In this document: in pieces, positions 7,809 through 15,730 of the stretch | Layout of the letters: each line of letters opens with the position of its first letter | Position numbering within the stretch: position 1 is the stretch's first letter | From: Deltaproteobacteria bacterium | GTDB lineage: Bacteria > Myxococcota > B64-G9 | Direction: 5' to 3' | DNA length: 64,000 nucleotides | Assembly: GCA_019314375.1 (NCBI GenBank) | Contig: JAFCZJ010000040.1 | Location: 1 to 64,000, forward strand | The notes under the pieces: generated by a model | Told to the model about the DNA's origin: nothing | The model's database searches: none | Seen by the model: only the letters and a program-made list of their open reading frames with translations | Translations under genes and position numbers: made by a program

Positions 7809-8318
7809 CTAGAAGTCCCTGCTGATCCGCTCAATGGCCGATTGCGCAACCCGCTCCAAAGCCTGCCGCAATGCCAAGTGCCGGTTGGCCAAGGTATTGC
7901 GCAAATCCGACGCCGACAAATAGCTGGCCCGTTCAGACAAGCTGAATGGCAAATTCCGACCATCTTTGAGCTTCAGTTCGAAGTCCACTTTAATCGTCAC
8001 CTCTTGCTCTCGGGCCCGAAACCGCCCAGCCGCCAAAGCCACAGCCCGTGGCCGGGCATCAACCTGGCGAATACGGGCTTTCAGCCGAGCCGCGCCGGAC
8101 ACCAGGCCAAGACCCCGACGACGGGCCTCTTCCCGAAGCAGGCCGGTCAGCTCCGCGCCGGCACCGGCCTCGGCCGACTGGTCCTCGGCCACCGGGATTG
8201 CAATCGACTGACTGCCGTCGGGCAAACGCCCTGCGCTCGTACGCAAACTGTAACCGCATGCTTCAAGGCACGTAAAGACCAGAAGCATTAAGATTGCGCT
8301 ACGCAGGATGATCATCAA
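7809..8318 (-). CDS. lptE: LPS-assembly lipoprotein LptE
   Basis: LptE is the lipoprotein that plugs the LptD barrel and helps insert lipopolysaccharide in the outer membrane. The 169-residue protein has a signal peptide with lipobox CLEAC, followed directly by GYSLR, as in LptE/RlpB. The middle carries beta strands, and the C-terminus (NRHLALRQALERVAQSAIERI) is helical as expected. Its ATG overlaps the leuS stop by four bases, so the two are translationally coupled. The family diverges strongly, so position between leuS and holA adds weight. Confidence 0.82.
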   Translation of the reverse strand: MMIILRSAILMLLVFTCLEACGYSLRTSAGRLPDGSQSIAIPVAEDQSAEAGAGAELTGLLREEARRRGLGLVSGAARLKARIRQVDARPRAVALAAGRFRAREQEVTIKVDFELKLKDGRNLPFSLSERASYLSASDLRNTLANRHLALRQALERVAQSAIERISRDF

Positions 8319-10933
8319 GTGACCACGAAGTTAACCAAGCGACCCGGCACCACGATGACCCGACGCTCCGTCTTGTCGGTGAGCCACTTCTCTATCCTCT
8401 CATCTGCGCGGGCGGCGGCCTCCATGTCTTCTTTGGATGCGTCACGGGCCACGTCGACCTGGGCCCTGAGCTTGCCGTTGACTTGCACGGCAATGCTGAT
8501 CACGTCTTCGATGGTGGCCGCTTCATCAAACTCGGGCCAGGACTGCAAACAAGCCAGACCGCCTTGGCCGACCAACCGCCAAACCTCTTCTGAAAAATGG
8601 GGCGCGAAAGGCACCATCATCAGGCAAAGACTGCGTCCGGCGAAGTTCAGCAAACGCAGGGCCTCGACAGCGGCCGGGTCAGAGGGTCGACCCGGCTCCA
8701 ACTTTTCCAAAACCCGGCTGGCGTTGAGCAACTCCATCATAGCGGCGATGGCCGTGTTGAACTGGATCTCGCTTTCGATGTCGCGAGTTACTTTTTGAAT
8801 GCAACGATGCACCTGGCGATGGAAGGCCACCAGATCCTTGCCCAAATGCTCTTCGTTCACCGGACCATCCAAATCCCCGATGACCTCAAAACGCGCCCGG
8901 TGGGTCACAAAAAAGCGCCACAGGCGGCGCAAGAAATTGTAACAACCAGTGACGCCTTCATCGCTCCATTCCACGTCTTTTTCGGGCGGTGCGGCAAAGA
9001 GACAGAACAAGCGCATGGTGTCGGCACCGTATGCCTCAAAAACCGCCTCCGGGCTCACGCCGTTAAGCTTGCTCTTGGACATCTTCTCCAAGCGGACCTG
9101 GGTGGCCTTGCCACAAAGGCCGCAAAGATACTCCTTGCCCTCGGCCTTCAAGTCCTCCACAGCCTGGTAACCATGCTCTTCGCAATAATAGCTGTCGCGC
9201 ACCACCATGCCCTGGGTCAAGAGCTTATCCACCGGCTCGTCGTTGCCCACCAGGCCCATGTCGCGCATGACCTTGTACCAAAACCGAAAATACATGAGGT
9301 GCATAACCGCGTGCTCTGGCCCGCCCACATAGAGGTCCACCGGCAACCACCTGTCCGCCAGATCCCGCCGGAAAGGTTCTTCGGTATTCTTCGGGTCCAG
9401 GTAGCGGCAGAAGTACCAAGTGGAGTCCACGAAGGTATCCATGGTGTCCGTGTCTCGCCTTGCCTTCCCGCCACAGCTCGGGCAAGTGGTCTCCACGAAG
9501 TCTTTCACCTTGGCCAAGGGCGGCTCGCCCGTGCCGGTCAGCTCGGCGTCAGGCGGCAAGAGTACGGGCAGGTCCTTTTCGGGCACCGGCACCACGCCGC
9601 ACTTTTCGCAATGGATCATGGGAATGGGTGTGCCCCAATATCGCTGCCGCGATACGCCCCAGTCCCTCAAATGATAGTTGACCGTGGGCCCGCCCTGCTT
9701 TGCTTCATTTGCCGCCTTGGCGATTGCGGTACGCGCTTCGGCCGAACTCAGACCGCTGTGCTCGCCGGATTCCGCCAGTCGACCGTCTTCGACGAAAGCA
9801 GTCTCCATCTTCTCCAACTTGAGTTCCTCGCCCTCTTCCGGCTGGATGACCACCCGAATGGGAATCTCATAGCGCTTGGCAAATTCGAAATCGCGCTGAT
9901 CGTGGGCCGGCACGCTCATGACCGCGCCCGTGCCGTATCCGGCCAGAACAAAATTGGCAATCCAGATGGGGATGCGCTCTTTCGTGAAGGGATTTTTGGC
10001 ATAGGCACCGGTCCACACGCCTTCCTTGTCCGTGCTCGCGTCGGTTCGCACGGCCTTGTCCACCAAGCCCATGCGCTCGACAAAAGACTCCACCGCCTCG
10101 CGCTGTGCATCCGTGGTCAGATGCTTGACCATCGGATGCTCGGGCGCAAGCACCATGTATGTCGCCCCATAAACCGTGTCGGAACGGGTGGTGAAAACCT
10201 GGATGGGCTCAACCGCCGCGGTCTCCACCGGAAAGACCAGCTCGCAGCCTTCGGAGCGGCCGATCCAGTTGCGTTGCATGGTCTTGATGCGCTCAGGCCA
10301 ATTGGGCAACTTGTCCAAGTCTTCCAACAACTCGTCAGCGTATTGGGTGATACGAAAGGCCCAGTCGGGCATTTCTTTTTGCAGCACGGTGGACTTGCAG
10401 CGCTCGCACTTGCCGTCCACCACCTGCTCGTTGGCCAACACGGTCATGCAGCCCGTGCACCAGTTGGACAAACTGCTTCGCCGGTAAACCAAATCCTTTT
10501 CGAACATCTTGATGAAAAACCACTGGTTCCACTTGTAATAACTCGTGTCGCAGGTGGCAAACTCACGGTCCCAATCATAACTCAATCCCAACATCTTCAT
10601 CTGGGCACGAACGCTTTCGATGTTGGCGCGGGTTCGCTTTTCCGGATGCACACCGTCCTTGATGGCCGCGTTCTCGGCAGGCAGGCCCAGGGCGTCCCAA
10701 CCCATGGGATGCAAAACCTCATGCCCGCGCATTTTGTAATAACGAGCCAGCACATCGCCGATGGAGTAAACCCGCACATGGCCCATATGCAGCTTGCCCG
10801 AGGGATAAGGAAACATCTCCAGGATGTAAAAAGGCGGCTTGTCCGAATCGTCCTTGGCCTTGAAGATGCCCTCTTTGTCCCAGACTTCTTGCCACTCAGC
10901 TTCGATCTTTTTGGGATGATACTTGTCGTCCAT
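8315..10933 (-). CDS. leuS: Leucyl-tRNA synthetase
   Basis: This enzyme charges tRNA-Leu with leucine. The 872-residue length is standard. The class I signature is PYPSGKLHMGHVRVY near residue 42-56 and the KMSKS loop is EKMSKSKLNG. A CP1 editing domain is present, with TTRSDTVYGATYMVLAPEH and GTGAVMSVPAHDQRD. Zinc-type Cys pairs occur at CTGC...CERC. The ATG has AAGGA ten bases upstream. It is followed by lptE and preceded 36 bases away by thiD, all on the minus strand. Confidence 0.97.
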   Translation of the reverse strand: MDDKYHPKKIEAEWQEVWDKEGIFKAKDDSDKPPFYILEMFPYPSGKLHMGHVRVYSIGDVLARYYKMRGHEVLHPMGWDALGLPAENAAIKDGVHPEKRTRANIESVRAQMKMLGLSYDWDREFATCDTSYYKWNQWFFIKMFEKDLVYRRSSLSNWCTGCMTVLANEQVVDGKCERCKSTVLQKEMPDWAFRITQYADELLEDLDKLPNWPERIKTMQRNWIGRSEGCELVFPVETAAVEPIQVFTTRSDTVYGATYMVLAPEHPMVKHLTTDAQREAVESFVERMGLVDKAVRTDASTDKEGVWTGAYAKNPFTKERIPIWIANFVLAGYGTGAVMSVPAHDQRDFEFAKRYEIPIRVVIQPEEGEELKLEKMETAFVEDGRLAESGEHSGLSSAEARTAIAKAANEAKQGGPTVNYHLRDWGVSRQRYWGTPIPMIHCEKCGVVPVPEKDLPVLLPPDAELTGTGEPPLAKVKDFVETTCPSCGGKARRDTDTMDTFVDSTWYFCRYLDPKNTEEPFRRDLADRWLPVDLYVGGPEHAVMHLMYFRFWYKVMRDMGLVGNDEPVDKLLTQGMVVRDSYYCEEHGYQAVEDLKAEGKEYLCGLCGKATQVRLEKMSKSKLNGVSPEAVFEAYGADTMRLFCLFAAPPEKDVEWSDEGVTGCYNFLRRLWRFFVTHRARFEVIGDLDGPVNEEHLGKDLVAFHRQVHRCIQKVTRDIESEIQFNTAIAAMMELLNASRVLEKLEPGRPSDPAAVEALRLLNFAGRSLCLMMVPFAPHFSEEVWRLVGQGGLACLQSWPEFDEAATIEDVISIAVQVNGKLRAQVDVARDASKEDMEAAARADERIEKWLTDKTERRVIVVPGRLVNFVVT

Positions 10934-10969
10934 GGTTGTCCATTCCTTTGTGCTTTCGGAAACAGGCTA

Positions 10970-11779
10970 TTAGCACGAGAAATCCACGTCCCGCAAGGGG
11001 TGCCCGTGGTCCAAGGGACCGTGGCCGGCCCCATAGCCCGGGGCGCTGAGGATGGCTTGACGTACGTATCGCAGGGCGCGCTCTACCGCCTCGTCCAGGG
11101 ATGAGCCTTGGGCCAGGCCGCAGGCGATGGCTGAGGCCGTGGTGCAGCCCGTGCCGTGGGTGTGACGGCTGTCGATGCGACTTGAAACGAAGCGCCTGAC
11201 ACCCTGCTTGTCACAGAGCACATCGACCAGTTGGGTGCCGACAAGATGGCCGCCTTTGAGGAGTACGGCTTGTGGGCCCATGGCCAGGAGTTCTCGGGCC
11301 GCGTCTTCCATTTCGTCTTCGGTGCCGATTTCCCGACCCAAGAGGGCCGAGGCCTCGGGCAGGTTGGGCGTGAGGAGACGCGCTTTGGGTAGGAGTTGCT
11401 CTTTGAGTACGGCAATCGCCGCGGGGTCCATCAGGGCCGCGCCGCCCTTGGCCACCATGACCGGGTCCAGAACAAGGGGCATGCTCGGAGCCAAGGATTC
11501 CAGAACACGAGCCACGGCCTCCATGATGCCCGCATTGGGCAACATGCCGGCCTTGATGCAGTCGGCGCCCAGATCTTCCAAGACCACTTCCATCTGCCGG
11601 GCCACGAAGTCCGGTGCCACATCCATGACCCCATGCACGCCCAAACTGTTTTGCGCGGTCAGTGCCGTGATGGCCGTGGCCGCAAAGCCGCCCAAAACCG
11701 TAATGGTCTTGATGTCCGCCTGCAGGCCCGCCCCACCGCCGGAATCCGATCCGGCCACAACCAAGACTCGACCCTTCAT
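10970..11779 (-). CDS. thiD: Hydroxymethylpyrimidine/phosphomethylpyrimidine kinase
   Basis: ThiD phosphorylates HMP and HMP-phosphate, the product of ThiC, to HMP-pyrophosphate for thiamine synthesis. The 269-residue protein starts MKGRVLVVAGSDSGGGAGLQADIKT, the ribokinase-fold start of ThiD. It carries LVLDPVMVAKGG and ends its active site with DSRHTHGTGCTTASAIA, containing the anion-hole GTGC. The start at 11779 has GGGAG about eight bases upstream. The longer frame adds 17 residues without support. thiC lies 8 kb away on the other strand. Confidence 0.93.
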   Translation of the reverse strand: MKGRVLVVAGSDSGGGAGLQADIKTITVLGGFAATAITALTAQNSLGVHGVMDVAPDFVARQMEVVLEDLGADCIKAGMLPNAGIMEAVARVLESLAPSMPLVLDPVMVAKGGAALMDPAAIAVLKEQLLPKARLLTPNLPEASALLGREIGTEDEMEDAARELLAMGPQAVLLKGGHLVGTQLVDVLCDKQGVRRFVSSRIDSRHTHGTGCTTASAIACGLAQGSSLDEAVERALRYVRQAILSAPGYGAGHGPLDHGHPLRDVDFSC

Positions 11780-11870
11780 CTTCTCTTCTCCCATCCAAAG
11801 CAAAGGGCACACGAAAAACGCCGCCGACATTTCATTTGTGTTTCCATCCTCTGCTCCCTACCATGATCAG

Positions 11871-13994
11871 ATGCTGCGGACCAGCCTGACCATCACCCTG
11901 AGCGCCGCGCTCGTCTTCGCGCTGCAACCCATGATGGGCAAAGTCCTTTTGCCCTGGTTCGGTGGCGGACCATCGATCTGGAGCGCCTGCCTGCTTTTTT
12001 TCCAAATCCTGCTTTTGGCCGGTTACGCCTATGCCCATGGATTGTCGACTTGGCTTTCCCCCCGGGCAGGCGCTCGACTGCATGTCTTTCTGCTAAGCCT
12101 GGCCTGCCTGCTGGGCATATTCCTGGGCATGCATTGGTCTTCACCCATCACCCCGAGCACGGCCTTCCGCCCCGAAGACAGTGCGTGGCCGGCCCTGCGC
12201 ATCCTCTTGGCCCTGACGGCAAGCGTAGGCCTGCCATTCTTTCTGCTCAGCGCCACCAGCCCCTTGTTGCAGACCTGGTTTCACCTCAGTCATCCCGAGC
12301 GCTCACCTTATCGACTTTACGCCCTGTCCAATCTGGGCTCTTTGGGGGCGCTCGTCGCCTATCCTTTCTTGCTGGAACCAAGCCTGGGGCTCCACGAACA
12401 GGCCTTGCTTTGGTCGGTCGGCTTTTTGATCTTTGCCGGCGGCATGGGGGTCTGCGCCTGGCCCTTCCTTCGTCGAAAACTCGCGGCGACGGCTCAGGTT
12501 GTCGAGAAGCCCTCAGATCCCGCACCCGGCAAAGCCTTGCGTCTTTTGTGGTTCGGCTTGGCCGCGACCGGCTCCATCTTGCTGCTGGCCACCACCAACC
12601 AAATCTGTCTCAACGTGGCGGTGGTGCCTTTCTTGTGGGTGCTGCCTTTGGCTCTCTACCTGCTCTCCCACATCCTCTGCTTCCACGATCCCCGCCTGGC
12701 GGCCCGAGGATTCTGGCTTCCCATCTTCGCCCTGAGTAGCCTGATGGTCTTGGCCTTGCTCTTCCACGGCGGCGAGAAAATCTGGCAAGTGGGTTCGGTG
12801 CGTTTTGAATTGGGTCTTGCCTGGCAGGTGCTCATTTACGGCACCAGCCTGCTCTCCGGCTGCATGCTGGTGCATGGTGAACTGGTGCGGCTCAAACCAC
12901 CGGCCAGCCGCTTGACGTCTTTTTATCTGTGGATGTCGGCTGGCGGTGCCGCCGGCGGGCTCTTCGTCAGCCTCATCGCGCCCATGGTTTTCGACGGTCT
13001 CTGGGAATTCCATCTGGGCCTGGCCGCCGTGGCCGCATTCTGCCTCTTGACCTCCTGGCAGGACAAAGAAAGCCCCCTGAACGGGCAATGGGCTTTGACA
13101 GCCAGGGCCGCGGCACTGAGCGCCCTGGCGGGCCTGATGCTGATTCTGGGCCTGCATCCATTGCACTTCATGCGCGAAGCGGTCTTCGCCGAACGCAACT
13201 TCTACGGTGTGCTGCGGGTTCTCAAAAAACACGAAGGTCTGCCCAAGTACTTCTCCCACGATCTTTACGATGGACAGATCCTCCATGGTTATCAGCTCCA
13301 GGATCCGAAACTGAAGTCGATCCCCACCTCTTATTTTAGCGACCAATCAGGTCTGGGCCTGCTGCTGGCCAAACATCCGGCCCGCCCCGCCCCCTTGCGA
13401 GTCGCGCTGATCGGCCTTGGAGTGGGTACCGCCGCGGCTTTGGCGAAACCCAAGGATCTGTTCCGATTTTACGAAATCAACCCGGCGGTCATCCGGCTGG
13501 CTGAAGGACAAGACGGGTACTTTTCCTTTCTGAAGGACAGCAAGGCGGAAATCCAGATAGTCGAAGGCGATGCCCGAGTACAATTGGAACGCGAGCGAGA
13601 AGCCGGCCTGAAGAATCGATTCGATTTGTTGGTCGTCGACGCCTTCCAGTCCGATGCCATCCCCGCCCACCTTCTGACCAAAGAAGCCATCTCGCTCTAC
13701 CTGAGCCAGCTCAAGGATGATGGCGCCTTGATGATGCACGTCACCAACCTGCACTTGGACCTGGAACCGGTGGTGGATCGCCTGGCCTCCGAGTTGAACC
13801 TGAGCGTGGCCGTCATCCGCCATCCAGGGGACGGATGGCTATCGCTCATGTCTCGCTGGATGCTCCTGACCCGAAACAAGGATATTCTCGCGACCGAGGC
13901 CATCGCCGCCCGAAGCGAGCTACCCCATAAATTACCAAGACATGCGCCCCTTTGGACCGACGATCACTCCAGTTTGCTGCCTATCCTGCAGTAA
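11871..13994 (+). CDS. Membrane-fused spermidine-synthase-like protein
   Basis: A 707-residue protein. Roughly residues 1-430 hold many hydrophobic segments, starting LTITLSAALVFALQPMMGKVLLPWFGG. The C-terminal part is a Rossmann methyltransferase-like domain of the spermidine-synthase type, with IGLGVGTAAAL near residue 513, the acidic loop YEINPAVI, and VDAFQSDAIPAHLLTKEA near 590. Such fused proteins are common in proteobacteria and are often annotated as polyamine aminopropyltransferases, but their substrates are mostly unknown. The listed 939-residue frame begins inside thiD on the opposite strand, so the first 232 residues are rejected. The ATG at 11871 has no good ribosome-binding site, so the start is uncertain. 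Confidence 0.8.
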   Translation: MLRTSLTITLSAALVFALQPMMGKVLLPWFGGGPSIWSACLLFFQILLLAGYAYAHGLSTWLSPRAGARLHVFLLSLACLLGIFLGMHWSSPITPSTAFRPEDSAWPALRILLALTASVGLPFFLLSATSPLLQTWFHLSHPERSPYRLYALSNLGSLGALVAYPFLLEPSLGLHEQALLWSVGFLIFAGGMGVCAWPFLRRKLAATAQVVEKPSDPAPGKALRLLWFGLAATGSILLLATTNQICLNVAVVPFLWVLPLALYLLSHILCFHDPRLAARGFWLPIFALSSLMVLALLFHGGEKIWQVGSVRFELGLAWQVLIYGTSLLSGCMLVHGELVRLKPPASRLTSFYLWMSAGGAAGGLFVSLIAPMVFDGLWEFHLGLAAVAAFCLLTSWQDKESPLNGQWALTARAAALSALAGLMLILGLHPLHFMREAVFAERNFYGVLRVLKKHEGLPKYFSHDLYDGQILHGYQLQDPKLKSIPTSYFSDQSGLGLLLAKHPARPAPLRVALIGLGVGTAAALAKPKDLFRFYEINPAVIRLAEGQDGYFSFLKDSKAEIQIVEGDARVQLEREREAGLKNRFDLLVVDAFQSDAIPAHLLTKEAISLYLSQLKDDGALMMHVTNLHLDLEPVVDRLASELNLSVAVIRHPGDGWLSLMSRWMLLTRNKDILATEAIAARSELPHKLPRHAPLWTDDHSSLLPILQ

Positions 13995-14001
13995 AACCTT
14001 G

Positions 14002-14061
14002 AGCACCACATTCCTTTGGAATGTATAGCAGCACGTCTAGCACCACATTCCTTTGGAATGT
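14002..14061. repeat. Duplicated palindromic 23-mer
   Basis: AGCACCACATTCCTTTGGAATGT occurs at 14002-14024 and again at 14039-14061. The core ACATTCC-TTT-GGAATGT is a perfect dyad, and in copy two it extends to CCACATTCC...GGAATGTGG. Related half-sites ACGTTCCA (14070) and TGGAACGT (14132) follow. There is no T-run after the stems, so operator sites fit better than terminators. Confidence 0.7.
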
Positions 14062-14334
14062 GGCACAAAACGTTCCACTCCTGGACCGTATGCTTTCGCT
14101 CTTGACCCATGTGGAAAAGTCACGCCTCCTCTGGAACGTCTAGTTACCAGATCTACGCAAACTTTTCTTAGCCCTGTTTTTGTTGTGTTTTTTGTCCTGG
14201 CTGGCTTATCGGCCAGATGACCGATGTGCCATCTTGTCTCGATTCTGAAGTCAAAATTCCTGGACGTTTGACCAATGTTCCTTTTTTTGCTTATTTCTCC
14301 ATGCGTTATGGAGGAATCAAAAATCGACACAACT

Positions 14335-14350
14335 TGGCACAGTGATTGCT
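14335..14350 (+). promoter_or_regulatory. Sigma54-type promoter of the protease gene
   Basis: TGGCACAGTGATTGCT matches the -24/-12 consensus TGGCAC-N5-TTGCW at every key position (GG at 14336-14337, GC at 14348-14349, exactly ten bases between). It lies 39 bases upstream of the protease ATG. The rest of the 394-bp gap (13995-14388) holds the palindromic half-site array and no gene. Confidence 0.72.
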
Positions 14351-14388
14351 CATACCAGGCCGACACAGCAATTACCCAGGAGAATCCC

Positions 14389-15678
14389 ATGCGCAATACA
14401 ATGAACACCCTGCTGATGACGGTTTTGATTCTTGGTCTCGCGGCCTGCTCCGGCGAACAAATGGATGCACAGGATGTAGGTCAGACCACCAGCCGCATCG
14501 TGGGGGGTTCTTCTTTCGACGGCCTGCCGGCCGTGGGTGCCTTGCTCTACAATGGCTCCCAGCATTGCACCGGCACCCTCATCGGGCCGAGGACGGTTCT
14601 GACCGCCGCCCACTGCGTCGACGGATTTTCCGCCTCACGCATGACCTTCATCACCGGACCCAATGTCTCCTACCCCGAGTCCAGAACCCAGGCCGTCAGC
14701 ATGACGGGCCATCCCAGCTACAACGCCTACAGCATCACCAACGATATCGGCTACGTCACCTTGGCCGAGCAACCGCCTGTTGCGCCCATGCCCGTTCTGA
14801 CCTACATGGATTCCTCCTTCCAGGGCACGGACCTCTTTTTCGTGGGCTACGGAGTGGACAACGGCTACAGCCAAACCGGCTCAGGCCTCAAAAGAGCCGT
14901 TTGGATGGGCGTCAGCCGCGTCGACGCCACCACCTTCCGATACGACGATCCCAACCGCAACACCTGCAACGGCGACTCGGGCGGCCCGGCTTTCTTCCAG
15001 GGTTCTGACGGAACCTACTTCGTGGCCGGCGTGACCAGTTACGGAGACCAGTACTGCACCGACTATGGCGTGGACACCCGCGTGGACGCCTACTTGGATT
15101 TCCTGCCCATCGTCAATAGCCAGCCGGATCCCGAGCCGGAACCGGATCCCGTGGATCCCTGTGGCGGCGAAACCTGGGAAGGTCGCTGCAACGGCGAAAC
15201 CGTGGTCTGGTGTGAAAACGAGAAGGTCTATCAACAAGACTGTTCAAGCGACGGCAAGGTCTGCGGTTGGGATGAAGGCCGCGGCTACTACGTCTGTCAG
15301 GTACCCGTTATCGAAGAACCCGAGCCCGTCGAAGAGCCTGAGCCCGTCGAAGAGCCTGAGCCGACCGACCCCTGCGAAGGAGAAACCTACGCGGGTCGCT
15401 GCAACGGCGACACGGTCGTCTGGTGCGAAAACGAAGAGATCATGAACCAGGATTGCGCCGAGCAGGACTTAGTCTGTGTCTACGACGTCGACAAATCCTA
15501 CTTCGCCTGTCGCGAACCGGAAGTCGTCGACCCCTGCAACGGCGAGACCTTCGACGGCCGCTGCGATAACGGCTCGGTCATCTGGTGTGAAAACGAAGAG
15601 GTCAAATCCCTCAACTGCCAAGCATCAGGCACCGACTGCGGCTACAACTCAAGCAAGGGCTACTACGACTGCATGTAA
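14389..15678 (+). CDS. Secreted S1-family serine protease lipoprotein with three Cys-rich repeats
   Basis: A 429-residue exported protease. The ATG at 14389 has AGGAG six bases upstream and starts a signal peptide with lipobox LGLAAC. The mature peptidase begins at RIVGGSS after a possible propeptide. The catalytic triad is His75 (TAAHC), Asp119 (NDIGYV) and Ser197 (GDSGGP). The residue six before Ser is Asn instead of the Asp that gives trypsin specificity, so cleavage after Lys or Arg should not be assumed. After residue about 245 come three copies of a roughly 48-residue Cys module (DPCxGETxxGRCxxxxVxWCENE), joined by acidic Pro linkers such as EEPEPVEEPEP. These look like surface-anchoring or binding modules. 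Confidence 0.85.
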   Translation: MRNTMNTLLMTVLILGLAACSGEQMDAQDVGQTTSRIVGGSSFDGLPAVGALLYNGSQHCTGTLIGPRTVLTAAHCVDGFSASRMTFITGPNVSYPESRTQAVSMTGHPSYNAYSITNDIGYVTLAEQPPVAPMPVLTYMDSSFQGTDLFFVGYGVDNGYSQTGSGLKRAVWMGVSRVDATTFRYDDPNRNTCNGDSGGPAFFQGSDGTYFVAGVTSYGDQYCTDYGVDTRVDAYLDFLPIVNSQPDPEPEPDPVDPCGGETWEGRCNGETVVWCENEKVYQQDCSSDGKVCGWDEGRGYYVCQVPVIEEPEPVEEPEPVEEPEPTDPCEGETYAGRCNGDTVVWCENEEIMNQDCAEQDLVCVYDVDKSYFACREPEVVDPCNGETFDGRCDNGSVIWCENEEVKSLNCQASGTDCGYNSSKGYYDCM

Positions 15679-15697
15679 TCCAAAGCTCATCCATCAG

Positions 15698-15730
15698 GGC
15701 CGGCCCTTCAAGGAGGGTCGGCCTTTTTTA
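15698..15730 (+). terminator. Rho-independent terminator of the protease gene
   Basis: GGCCGGCCC and GGGTCGGCC form a 9-bp stem with one G-U pair and an 8-base loop, followed by a run of T. It overlaps the stop of the convergent GH92 gene. Confidence 0.8.

Noticed and set aside
8597-11104. 835-residue ORF on the plus strand
   Set aside because: It lies entirely opposite leuS and the end of thiD, and has the His/Gln-rich composition of an antisense shadow frame.
11175-11870. First 232 residues of the 939-residue ORF on the plus strand
   Set aside because: They are antisense to thiD, which has clear motifs on the other strand. The membrane protein begins near 11871.
14004-14062. Palindromes as terminators of the 11871-13994 gene
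   Set aside because: Neither stem is followed by a T-run, and the motif recurs as half-sites, which fits operators better.
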